Positions 16,115 to 24,576 of a DNA stretch of 64,000 nt are shown here, one piece after another. Positions within the stretch are counted from its first letter, which is position 1, and the number at the start of each line of letters is the position of its first letter. The notes under the pieces were generated by a model, which worked only from the letters and a program-made list of their open reading frames with translations, was not told the DNA's origin and made no database searches. The translations under genes were made by a program, and so were the position numbers. Origin of the DNA: CAYFPO01 sp964345035 (GTDB taxonomy: Bacteria; Fidelibacterota; Marinisomatia; SCGC-AAA003-L08; GCA-002704045); the NCBI GenBank assembly GCA_964345035.1, contig CAYFPO010000001.1, forward strand, positions 124,001 to 188,000, written 5' to 3'.

Positions 16115-17469
16115 TTTGTAAGATATGCTTTAGTTGTTGCGGTGTGTCCGCCAGATTTTACCTGTATAAAATATAGTCCGCTGGGCATTGATTTTGCATT
16201 CCAGGTAATTCTGTGCTTTCCCTTAGCTTTCAATCCTTCATATAGATTTTTTACCAATCTGCCCCGAATATCAAAAACATCAATATTTACTCTGCCGGAA
16301 TGAAATAATTCATATTGAATTATTGTAGAAGAATTGAAAGGATTAGGATGTGCATCATTGATAGAAAGAGCATTTACATTGGTAATTACATCTGCAGTCA
16401 GTCGACTCATATTCCATCCCGTCACAATATTTGATTCAATATTTATTTTTCCGGAATATGCAAATAAAGATTCAGGAATTTCCCTGGAACCGGTAGTGTT
16501 AAACAATAATACAATTCCATTATGATGATGTATTTCCCACCCATCCGGAAGTGTTCTTGGATGAAATTCATAGTCACCGGAAATTTGAATCTGTAATCCT
16601 GCTAATTGACCATCACAACTTAATTTTACTATTCCGCCTTGAACTACCATTTCTGCATTGTTTAAGGGAATAAATGTTTGTCTGGATGAACCCAAAATAA
16701 TGTTAACAATTCCCACAATATCCAGAACATCCAGCAGGCCATCGCTGTTAATATCAGCTGCAAGGATCTGTGTATCAGTTAATGTATCTCCGTACAAAAT
16801 TACATTTACTAGCGTAACAATATCCAGTATATCCACTGAATTGTCCAGAGTGACATCTCCCGGCAATACCCCCTGATGAGTAGAATCCAGTATAATATCA
16901 AAAACACCATGGAGTCCATCAGGTTCTATTTCAAGAGGAATAATTCTGTCTTCTGCATCTGAACACCATGTGTCTGAATCACAGTATGGATCTCCTTCAA
17001 AATATAATTGTGTAACCAACATTGTGCCGTCCGGATGAGTAATTTTGTAATGAATATGCTTAGGTCTTGAACCATAATGTCCTGCAAGTATGGTTTCAAA
17101 CCTATATTGTCCGTTCTCATCTGTAAATACTTTCCCTCGAAGGTTAAAATCATCCCCATCAGGATTGCCTGTATCACATTCCTGATTTATACTGTAACAT
17201 CCATCATCATTGGCGTGCCAGACCTCTACCATAGCTCCTGAGACTACCGTTTCACAGTCATTTGCAAAAACGGTTCCAGTAATGAATAATCTGTCACCAG
17301 GTTCATCAGGTGATGCTATGATGATACGTGTTGGGGCATTTTCAATATAGTAAGGTCCCAGAATATCCTCTGTGGTTAAATCGCACATTTGGGATATCAC
17401 ATTTGTTGGTATCAAAACTGTACCTAAACCCAGAATTGAAGATTTTTGTAGAAATTCTTTTCGCTTCAT
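16111..17469 (-). CDS. Secreted intradiol ring-cleavage dioxygenase with dockerin-like and type IX sorting domains
   Basis: The N-terminal 195 or so residues match non-heme iron intradiol dioxygenases, which open catechol-type rings with O2. The candidate ligands are all there: Tyr92 (GCYS), Tyr132 (AGHYGSRP), His138 and His140 (KHIH), plus the entry motif DILGPYYIE. The signal region KRKEFLQKSSILGLG is Tat-like but has RK instead of RR. A dockerin-like pair follows (about 203-260), then a cohesin-like beta domain and a C-terminal sorting domain (AHPNPFNSSTIIQYEL to the end) with the typical SGLYFIQVKSGGHTATTKAYLTK-like close. Having both dockerin and sorting modules is unusual. The substrate is unknown; phenolic fragments of marine organic matter are a guess. 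Confidence 0.85.
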   Translation of the reverse strand: MKRKEFLQKSSILGLGTVLIPTNVISQMCDLTTEDILGPYYIENAPTRIIIASPDEPGDRLFITGTVFANDCETVVSGAMVEVWHANDDGCYSINQECDTGNPDGDDFNLRGKVFTDENGQYRFETILAGHYGSRPKHIHYKITHPDGTMLVTQLYFEGDPYCDSDTWCSDAEDRIIPLEIEPDGLHGVFDIILDSTHQGVLPGDVTLDNSVDILDIVTLVNVILYGDTLTDTQILAADINSDGLLDVLDIVGIVNIILGSSRQTFIPLNNAEMVVQGGIVKLSCDGQLAGLQIQISGDYEFHPRTLPDGWEIHHHNGIVLLFNTTGSREIPESLFAYSGKINIESNIVTGWNMSRLTADVITNVNALSINDAHPNPFNSSTIIQYELFHSGRVNIDVFDIRGRLVKNLYEGLKAKGKHRITWNAKSMPSGLYFIQVKSGGHTATTKAYLTK

Positions 17470-17472
17470 GTA

Positions 17473-18648
17473 TTATCCCACTAAAATTAAATTAACAATT
17501 CCCACGATATCCAAGATATTGATCTCTCCATCTGCATTCAGATCTGCTGCCCAAAGTTCTGATTCTGTGGGATCTGGTCCGATTTCCAAAATAATATTAA
17601 CGGTTCTCACAATATCCAAAATATTGATCTCTCCATCAATATTCACATCACCCGGTAATCCTTCCTGAGCATTTTGAAAATGATCAGAATGTAGTGTAAA
17701 TGAATACTGAATGCGCTCATACACACCGCTGGTGTGATTTCCTGGATAGGATACAAACTCATGATCAATACCCAATTCCGTCAGATGCTGAGAAAAAACC
17801 TCACCGTGTGAATGAAGCTGAAGTTCGTCCCATTGACCACAATCAAAATAAATTTGTGATGCATTCAATTCATCAATGAATTCTTCCACAAAATGATTTG
17901 GATCATGATACATCCATTGATCAAATATTTCGTCCACAACTACACCGCCAGGTGTAAAGGGCAAATCGACATAATAAGGTGGGTTATCCAAATTTGGTGT
18001 AAATGCAGCAGACATTGCGAATAACATTTCAGTAAGTCCGCCATTATCCGGATCAAAATCACCAAACCCATTTTCAATCTGGAGATATAAAATGAGATTA
18101 TCATTATCTAATTCTTCCAGTGCAATGGGACCACTGTGGGTTGAAATTGAGCTGAAAATATCTGTGTTTTCCAAGCCAAGACTCATAGTGCCATAACCAC
18201 CCATGGAATGACCACCGATTGCACGGTTATAATTATTGGGAATTGTTCTGTATGTTTCGTCTATATGACTTACTAGGTCTAATACTATATAATCTGCAAA
18301 GTTACCATTCAATTCTGAATTTGTGTAAAAACTGCCATTATACATTACCCCACCACCATCAGGTAAAACCACAATCATTTCAATGGCCTCATCTGTTGAT
18401 GTCAAATTATCTACAATTTCCTGAATAATAGTAGTATACGATCCATAAGCACCAAAACCATGGAGAAAATACACAACGGGATAATTATCTTCACCAGAGT
18501 CATAGCTTTCAGGTAAGTAAATTTCATAATTCCGGGTTTCATTCAATGAACTGCTGTAGAATGAATCTGAGATAACAGTTCCCTGAGAAAATACTATTCC
18601 GATAATTATCAAAATTGAACTTAACAATAATCGTGTTTTACAATTCAT
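17473..18648 (-). CDS. Secreted esterase (alpha/beta hydrolase, esterase-D type) with dockerin-like C-terminus
   Basis: A signal peptide is followed by an esterase domain: YEIYLPESYDSGEDNYPVVY, oxyanion loop FLHGFG, and the nucleophile elbow GGHSMGG with Ser at about residue 148. A candidate acid/base His lies in YPGNHTSGVYERIQ (about 315). The family (PF00756) includes feruloyl esterases and S-formylglutathione hydrolases; the exported form suggests cleavage of ester links in polymers. The final 55 residues form two dockerin-like repeats (DVNIDGEINILDIV, DLNADGEINILDIV). It lies directly upstream of the dioxygenase gene on the same strand with only 3 bases between, which links ester cleavage and aromatic-ring opening in one operon (inference). 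Confidence 0.85.
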   Translation of the reverse strand: MNCKTRLLLSSILIIIGIVFSQGTVISDSFYSSSLNETRNYEIYLPESYDSGEDNYPVVYFLHGFGAYGSYTTIIQEIVDNLTSTDEAIEMIVVLPDGGGVMYNGSFYTNSELNGNFADYIVLDLVSHIDETYRTIPNNYNRAIGGHSMGGYGTMSLGLENTDIFSSISTHSGPIALEELDNDNLILYLQIENGFGDFDPDNGGLTEMLFAMSAAFTPNLDNPPYYVDLPFTPGGVVVDEIFDQWMYHDPNHFVEEFIDELNASQIYFDCGQWDELQLHSHGEVFSQHLTELGIDHEFVSYPGNHTSGVYERIQYSFTLHSDHFQNAQEGLPGDVNIDGEINILDIVRTVNIILEIGPDPTESELWAADLNADGEINILDIVGIVNLILVG

Positions 18649-18662
18649 TTATACCTCTATTG

Positions 18663-20066
18663 TTATGTGTCTAGAATTATATTCACCAATTGTATGATAT
18701 CCAAAACATTGATGATCCCATTTTCATTCAGATCTGCAGCAAGAAATTGTACAGGAGTGAGTTCCACCAATCCCATAATGTTATTCACCATTAACACAAT
18801 ATCCAGAATATCGATCTGTTCATCGCCATTTACATCTCCGGGAATATAAATAAACTGACTCAAATATTCTATGAGAACACGAATGGATTCTTCAGTTGCC
18901 AGCTTAGCGGTTTCAGTGGAAATCTGCGCACCAACATGGATATGCCCGGCAGAAAAACATGGATAATTGTCATCATATTGATGAAGATCCTTATACCAGA
19001 TACCGTGAAAACCAATAAATTCAGATAGAAATGCTCCGGAGTGACCAGCATAATCAATATACGGATTTATGCCGATATTTAGATCTTCAATTGCCTGCCT
19101 GATATCATTAACCGGTAATGCAGATTGTCTGTTATATCCCACCGGCTGATCCTGATCCGGGGGATTTGGAATGGGATAATATGGTGTTTGGTAATCAGCA
19201 TACCAGTTGGTACGGTTGTAAGTATTCATCTCTAACTCCCAACTAAAATCGTTAAATCCGCGACTGAAAGTTATAATTCCCAATGGTTTGGTTCCGTCGG
19301 CAATGGGCCAATAATCTTCTGATGTATCCTGGTAATCAACTACCAGGTCACCATATCCCATACCGCAATCCCAGCAATCAGGCGGATCAAACTCCGGGAA
19401 GAACGAAACAATATCATACCCCGATCCGTCCCAATCTTCACCCTGCCATCCGTCAGGGTTAAGTTCGGGGTTCTGGCTAAAATGCCGTATCATTTCATTT
19501 GTAGGCGGCCAGTAACCTGTTACCAATACTACAGGATTCTCTCTGGTCTTCTTAATACCTCTTTCTATCATCGGTTGAGCGGATTTGTTATCAAAGGTGT
19601 AAATCTCATCCAAAACAATATGTGTTACATAAATTCCCGGTAAAGGCTGGTCTTTGGGATGCAGGTATTCAACAGTAATTTTTTCTGTATGTAATAATCC
19701 ACTTACGAGAGTTGTCTCATTCCTAATCTGGTCAAATAACCATGGTCCCTGAAAATTGCCTTGACCGTCACTGATAAACAATTGCCCCTCTACCGGGAAG
19801 TCTGCTATGGATAATATGCATCTTATCTTTTCCGTAGCGGTCAATTCTACATGTAATTGAAATACAGTATATTCATCATTTTCCCAAATATTGTTTTCCG
19901 GTGATGAAATCAATTTAAGAATAGAAGTATATCCGGATAATTTAGAATTTACTCTAATTACATTTGATTTTTCATCTATGGAAAACCTAGTGGACGGCAG
20001 ATCAAAGGGAAGGGTTTCTTGAGAAAAGATGATACTAAAAATAGAAAGTGAAATTATAATTTTCAA
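18663..20066 (-). CDS. Secreted pyroglutamyl-peptidase-like (C15 fold) protein with Ser at the Cys position, dockerin-like tail
   Basis: After a signal peptide comes a 150-residue N-terminal beta region, then a domain that resembles pyroglutamyl peptidase I: VVLVTGYWPPTNE at about 179, an ITFSRGFNDFSWELE region supplying the expected Glu (277 or 279), AGHSGAFLSEF near 340-350, and AGHIHVG at about 373-379 giving the His. Spacing between the acid, nucleophile and His positions is close to that of C15 enzymes. Where family enzymes have Cys (AGxFxCN), this protein has Ser348. It may be a Ser variant, an inactive binder or a related amidase. Two dockerin-like repeats (DVNGDEQIDILDIV, DLNENGIINVLDII) end the protein. 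The assignment is by pattern and is moderate. Confidence 0.6.
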   Translation of the reverse strand: MKIIISLSIFSIIFSQETLPFDLPSTRFSIDEKSNVIRVNSKLSGYTSILKLISSPENNIWENDEYTVFQLHVELTATEKIRCILSIADFPVEGQLFISDGQGNFQGPWLFDQIRNETTLVSGLLHTEKITVEYLHPKDQPLPGIYVTHIVLDEIYTFDNKSAQPMIERGIKKTRENPVVLVTGYWPPTNEMIRHFSQNPELNPDGWQGEDWDGSGYDIVSFFPEFDPPDCWDCGMGYGDLVVDYQDTSEDYWPIADGTKPLGIITFSRGFNDFSWELEMNTYNRTNWYADYQTPYYPIPNPPDQDQPVGYNRQSALPVNDIRQAIEDLNIGINPYIDYAGHSGAFLSEFIGFHGIWYKDLHQYDDNYPCFSAGHIHVGAQISTETAKLATEESIRVLIEYLSQFIYIPGDVNGDEQIDILDIVLMVNNIMGLVELTPVQFLAADLNENGIINVLDIIQLVNIILDT

Positions 20067-20069
20067 TTT

Positions 20070-21467
20070 TTAGATTCTCAATATAATATTTACAATTTGT
20101 ATGATATCTAAAACATTCAGCGTGCCATTGTTGTCTAAATCTCCTGCGAGGAATTCCAGAGTTTCCGGATTATCCATTCCAAGAATGAAATTGACTAACA
20201 ACACAATATCCAGTACATCCACAACCTCATCATTTGTTACATCACCGGGAGTAAAATCCAATGAATAGGTTGATGTGAAAAACACTTGAGTTTGACCCTC
20301 TCTATAATCAGACCAAACTGCGTATAAATTAGATTCGTGGCTGGTGAGAACCGGGTCAATCTGGTCAATACCATCTCCACCATCATCTTCCGCTGTATCA
20401 TTCACACGCTGTATAAAAGTAAATTCATTGGTTTCCTTATTCGCAGTGCCATAATAAATATCAAAAGACCCATTTTGTGAAACCCAGAGAGTATGCAGTA
20501 TATTATCATCTAAAACAACAGATGGGTAGTTTTGTTGATAATTTACCGGCACTCCGGGATTTACATCCATTGCACCATCAAACGTCAGCGATTCAGAATT
20601 ACCAAATTGGACATAGGTATCAGTGGTTGGGTTTACCATATATCCTACACCCAGGCTGCTGCCATCCACAGATATGGACGGACCGGAAGAAGGACAATAA
20701 CCGATATACCACCCTGAATCGGAAATGGGCATGGGAGGGTCAAAACTGTCTGATTCTGCAGATTTCTTTGTAATAAAATGATCTCGTATATTGTCCACAT
20801 TATTTCTATATGCAACATATACATCACCATTTTCACTCACTACCATGTCTGGTGAACAACAGTCACAGGGTTCCTGCTCTCCATCGGTTACACCTATTGG
20901 AGAGCTGGGTGAAAAGTTGACTCCTCCGGGAGATGTTGTAGAATATCTAACATCGCTGAATCCCAGCCCGGCTCCGTAATTGTAATACAGTAAATGTAAT
21001 TTTCCTAAAACATCGACTTCCAGTTCACTATAGAGTTGAAAATGTGGTAGATCACTTACTTCCCAATCTTCTTCCCAGGTGAAACCGCCATTATCGGATC
21101 TGGACATATAAATTGATGTGTTGGAATATCCATCTCTGCTGTCTGCCCATATGACAAATACTTCATTTCCCCTGGTTCTGATTCTGGGCCCTGCACCAAC
21201 ATACGCTACTACATGGTTGTTGTAGCTGTTCACCTGAACACTTTCAGAAAAGGTTGCACCGTTGTCTTCAGACCGGCTGTACATCACATTCTTGGATGAA
21301 CCGGATATTTTTACCCAGGCAACATGAATCTTTCCCGCCTCATCCACTACAATATTAGGATATCTCTGGTATGAATCTGATGGGGATACATGAATATTCA
21401 ATCCAAAATAGTTTTGAGAAAATAAAAGTCCGATTACAGAAAATAGAATTGCAATTTTATTATACAC
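20070..21467 (-). CDS. Secreted sialidase-like beta-propeller with dockerin-like C-terminus
   Basis: A signal peptide precedes a propeller built of BNR/Asp-box-like repeats: SRSEDNGATFSESVQ and SRSDNGGFTWEEDWE are clear, with several HVAWV, VIWADSR and AVWSDYREGQ strands around them. This is the sialidase superfamily fold, but the catalytic Arg triad and Tyr/Glu pair cannot be confirmed by eye, so it may bind rather than cut glycans. The last 60 residues are two dockerin-like repeats (DVTNDEVVDVLDIV, DLDNNGTLNVLDII). It is part of the same minus-strand run, 3 bases from the next gene. Confidence 0.75.
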   Translation of the reverse strand: MYNKIAILFSVIGLLFSQNYFGLNIHVSPSDSYQRYPNIVVDEAGKIHVAWVKISGSSKNVMYSRSEDNGATFSESVQVNSYNNHVVAYVGAGPRIRTRGNEVFVIWADSRDGYSNTSIYMSRSDNGGFTWEEDWEVSDLPHFQLYSELEVDVLGKLHLLYYNYGAGLGFSDVRYSTTSPGGVNFSPSSPIGVTDGEQEPCDCCSPDMVVSENGDVYVAYRNNVDNIRDHFITKKSAESDSFDPPMPISDSGWYIGYCPSSGPSISVDGSSLGVGYMVNPTTDTYVQFGNSESLTFDGAMDVNPGVPVNYQQNYPSVVLDDNILHTLWVSQNGSFDIYYGTANKETNEFTFIQRVNDTAEDDGGDGIDQIDPVLTSHESNLYAVWSDYREGQTQVFFTSTYSLDFTPGDVTNDEVVDVLDIVLLVNFILGMDNPETLEFLAGDLDNNGTLNVLDIIQIVNIILRI

Positions 21468-21567
21468 TGTTAATCTCCAAAATTATTACAGTAAATTAAT
21501 AAGAAATTTACCCTTTACATTCAGATATAACTACTGAATATTTGTAACTATTTTTTATGAAAATAAA

Positions 21568-21604
21568 AAAAGGCAGAACAGCAATTAAGCACATTCTGCC
21601 TTTT
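21568..21604 (-). terminator. Rho-independent terminator
   Basis: An 11-base perfect stem (AAAAGGCAGAA / TTCTGCCTTTT) with a 15-base loop lies 20 bases beyond the stop of the Cys-rich gene. Read on the minus strand the stem is followed by a run of seven T, the classical arrangement. It separates the Cys-rich gene from the downstream dockerin-protein operon. Confidence 0.8.
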
Positions 21605-21623
21605 AGAGGGTTTGAAAATATTA

Positions 21624-21989
21624 TTATTTCTGTTTGGTGCTGCAGGATTTATGGTTTTTATTCCTGCCGATAAGTTTATCCCAGAATGACCGTTTTTGGT
21701 TTGCATTCTGTGCACAGCATGCAGGGGGTGCAGACGAATCTTCCTTTATATCTGGGTTCCCTTCCAATGAAGCGGTCTCTACATTTTGTTTCCCTTTAGC
21801 ACAACCTTTTTCTGAACCACCTTTTGCTTTACAACCCGAATGTTGATTAACATCTGCCGTCTTTTTACAGCATAATTCCGCACTGCCTTTTGCTTTACAG
21901 CAGGCGGGTAGTTCACTGGTCTGTGCTGAAATTATTCCAAATATTAATACACATCCTGTAATTGTTAGCCAAAATTTATTTGTTCTCAT
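21624..21989 (-). CDS. Small exported Cys-rich protein of unknown function
   Basis: The 121-residue product starts with a signal peptide (about residues 1-22) and then has clustered cysteines: PACCKAKG, ELCCKK, SGCKAKGG, GCAKG, PPACCAQN and SCSTK. The two CKAKG elements look like an internal repeat. Paired cysteines with Lys and Gly suggest metal binding or thiol redox, as in metallothionein-like or copper-binding proteins, but no family is recognised. It has its own terminator and is the only member of the minus-strand run without a dockerin-like module. Confidence 0.7.
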   Translation of the reverse strand: MRTNKFWLTITGCVLIFGIISAQTSELPACCKAKGSAELCCKKTADVNQHSGCKAKGGSEKGCAKGKQNVETASLEGNPDIKEDSSAPPACCAQNANQKRSFWDKLIGRNKNHKSCSTKQK

Positions 21990-22045
21990 TTTTTCCCTTT
22001 CATATTTTAATTCTCTTTTCTATATAATGATTTAATTAAAAGTTC

Positions 22046-24493
22046 CTAAGTATCTAAAATTATATTGATCATCAAGACGATATCAAGAACATTCAGTACA
22101 TCGTCACCATTAATGTCTGCTGCCCAGAATTCTGATGGTGTGGGTGTATCAGTGTCTATTACAAAATTTACCGTAGTTACCACATCCAATATATTGACAA
22201 CTCCATCCCCATTTACATCTCCGATAAGTCCACTTGTACCAACAGACATAGTAATTGGTAATGCAATAGGTGATTCTGCGTTGGACTGTATAATCACATA
22301 CGCATTATAATCTCCTTCAGGAGATTCATTTGAATCAGCTGTAAGTGTATGATCTGCTGTCATTCCATCCAATAATTCATTATTTTGAGCATTGGAAACT
22401 GCCAGCCAATCAGGTCCCGGTTTAAATGATATGGTGAGATCGTTATGCACATAATTTCCATTATAAGAAATTTGAAATCCGATATCACCGGCAGAATTCT
22501 GCATACCAATGGTTGGGGAATGATTGCCAGTGATGGAATTGTAATTAATTCTTACTTCGCCGGTAGCATAAAGAACCATCTGAAAATCATAGAAAGAATT
22601 TTCATAATCTGTCCACCAGTGGGCTACTTCATTAAACCAAACAACCAGTCTTTCTGAGTTTGAATGATAAAACACTTCACCAGCACAGTATTCGTTACAG
22701 TTATCATTTACCGGATTTAGATCATCCCAAAATCCCATTACTGCTGGCTTAGGTGCACCGGATGATGGTATGTTAAAATTGTCCCATTCTGTATTGTCAG
22801 CTCCAAATCCAACCCAGCCATTACTATTAATAATGCATTCGGAAAAAGATTCTCCATAAAATGGAAAATCAAATCCAATTTCGATACTTTCACCAGCTTG
22901 ATCATTATGAGGAAATGTATATTGTGTTCCCATCCCTGAAATGTCTATCCAGTCAGTATCAAGATTGGAATCTATATCAGAATCTGTCCAAAAATTGCCG
23001 TCATCATCTGGCCCCTCTCCTACAGATTCAAATGGAGATTTGTTCAAATTATAGTAGAGTATGGATTCCGGTTCGCCAGTATTAGAAATACTGATGGTGC
23101 TGGTGCCGGTTTCACCCATTGTAAGTTCAAAATCCAAATCTCCTGCATCATAAGTAAGAGCAGGGTCAGGCAGATCCAATGCATCGGTTCCATCCATTAC
23201 CAGAGTGCCGGTATTATCCGGGTCCAGCCAACTTACTAGACTATTGGACGCTCCTGCACCATAATCCCATGATCGGGCAAATTTTCCATAATAGTCATTC
23301 ACATTATAACTGCAGCTGGCTTCTCCACCATGCAGTTGACCTACAATATGATGGTTTGCATCAAACAGTGGTGACCCTGAGGAGCCTGGTTCTGTTGTAC
23401 CATCTTCCCAGTCGGCAACCCGCCAGTGAGAGCCGTCATTCCCTGACCATCCATCAGAAATTCCTGTATCATAATCAAATGAAATTTTCTTGATATCACC
23501 AGATGGATGATGGATACCTACAGGTTGGGGTGGTGCCAGATCTACAGCAGACCATCCAGCATAGTGGACATTGTAACTCTCCGGGGGATTTTCACTAAGT
23601 TCAAACAATGCAAAATCCGAATGGGAATAATTTGCGTGTAACGTAGTACCCTGGACTGTCATATTGGTTGGTCCATCCTGATTAGAACAGGACGGACTTT
23701 CATAGTTGAACATAATTATCCAACTGTCTGTATCACCATAGATACAATGATTTGCTGTGAGAAAATATGGTGTTAGATCCTGCCTGACATTGTTCACCAT
23801 AGAACCAGAACATAACCTGGATCCGCTGGAAAGCAGAATCATTGCAGTAGCCCTGACCTCGTTATCCCAGAGATCACCTTCCGGACATTGAACATTATTG
23901 TTGCAGCTTCCTGAATCTCCATAATCTCTGCTTTCATTGAAAAATACATCCTTGTACCCGTGAACCACATGAGAAATATTGAGTTCTCCCGGAAATTCCA
24001 CATCTGCAGGTTCATAATATTCCACTATTATCTCATCGCCTTCAATGGGCGATGTTGCCATTCCGCCATATTCCTTATTGTTGAAACTGGTAAATGCTCC
24101 CAATACCATTTCGTAATTTGGGGAATACACAAAAAGTTCAGCACCATCAGGAAGATTATATCTATCATAGATTAAATTGATGGAGTGGGCACCAAATGAG
24201 ATTATATCCACCCGCCACAGTTTTCCACCATCCTGAAGTTCTTCCCAGGTACCATCCTCTAATAGTCCAATTTCAACATCCATAGGAAATCCAAATCTAA
24301 ATGGAATTTCCTTGTCTGTTACTTCATCCTCCTCCAATAGTGCATCTACATCAACTTCTTCCAAAATCCGGATTTCTATTTGATTTCTAACAGAAAATTC
24401 CTGACTTTTTGGTGTACCACCATGACTCACCTGTGGATAAATGAAACTGATGCTGGCTATTGAACTAAAAATATAATAACAAAAATATCTCAT
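22046..24493 (-). CDS. Secreted trypsin-fold protease with beta-sandwich module and dockerin-like C-terminus
   Basis: This is a paralogue of the protease at 7551-9722: signal peptide, pro-region, then the S1 domain with His in FLTANHC, Asp in HSDFALFEL and Ser in EPGSSGSPLFD, in lysyl-endopeptidase style. After the protease comes an ASH-like domain and a module of about 170 residues from TDWIDISGMGTQYTFP to HNDLTISFKPG, which is nearly the same as one in the subtilisin at 24577-27057. The last 60 residues are two dockerin-like repeats (DVNGDGVVNILDVV, DINGDDVLNVLDIV). All catalytic residues are present, so it should be active outside the cell. Confidence 0.85.
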   Translation of the reverse strand: MRYFCYYIFSSIASISFIYPQVSHGGTPKSQEFSVRNQIEIRILEEVDVDALLEEDEVTDKEIPFRFGFPMDVEIGLLEDGTWEELQDGGKLWRVDIISFGAHSINLIYDRYNLPDGAELFVYSPNYEMVLGAFTSFNNKEYGGMATSPIEGDEIIVEYYEPADVEFPGELNISHVVHGYKDVFFNESRDYGDSGSCNNNVQCPEGDLWDNEVRATAMILLSSGSRLCSGSMVNNVRQDLTPYFLTANHCIYGDTDSWIIMFNYESPSCSNQDGPTNMTVQGTTLHANYSHSDFALFELSENPPESYNVHYAGWSAVDLAPPQPVGIHHPSGDIKKISFDYDTGISDGWSGNDGSHWRVADWEDGTTEPGSSGSPLFDANHHIVGQLHGGEASCSYNVNDYYGKFARSWDYGAGASNSLVSWLDPDNTGTLVMDGTDALDLPDPALTYDAGDLDFELTMGETGTSTISISNTGEPESILYYNLNKSPFESVGEGPDDDGNFWTDSDIDSNLDTDWIDISGMGTQYTFPHNDQAGESIEIGFDFPFYGESFSECIINSNGWVGFGADNTEWDNFNIPSSGAPKPAVMGFWDDLNPVNDNCNEYCAGEVFYHSNSERLVVWFNEVAHWWTDYENSFYDFQMVLYATGEVRINYNSITGNHSPTIGMQNSAGDIGFQISYNGNYVHNDLTISFKPGPDWLAVSNAQNNELLDGMTADHTLTADSNESPEGDYNAYVIIQSNAESPIALPITMSVGTSGLIGDVNGDGVVNILDVVTTVNFVIDTDTPTPSEFWAADINGDDVLNVLDIVLMINIILDT

Positions 24494-24576
24494 TTCTTAC
24501 TTCTCCTTTTTGTTAATTTAAATATCTAATATTGCGTTAATGATCTGAACAATTTCCAATACATTCAATTTCCCCT

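Noticed and set aside
16658..16876. Plus-strand frames rich in Thr/Ile/Ser (also near 17372, 18667, 22065)
   Set aside because: They are antisense to the dockerin-like coding repeats and mirror their periodicity.
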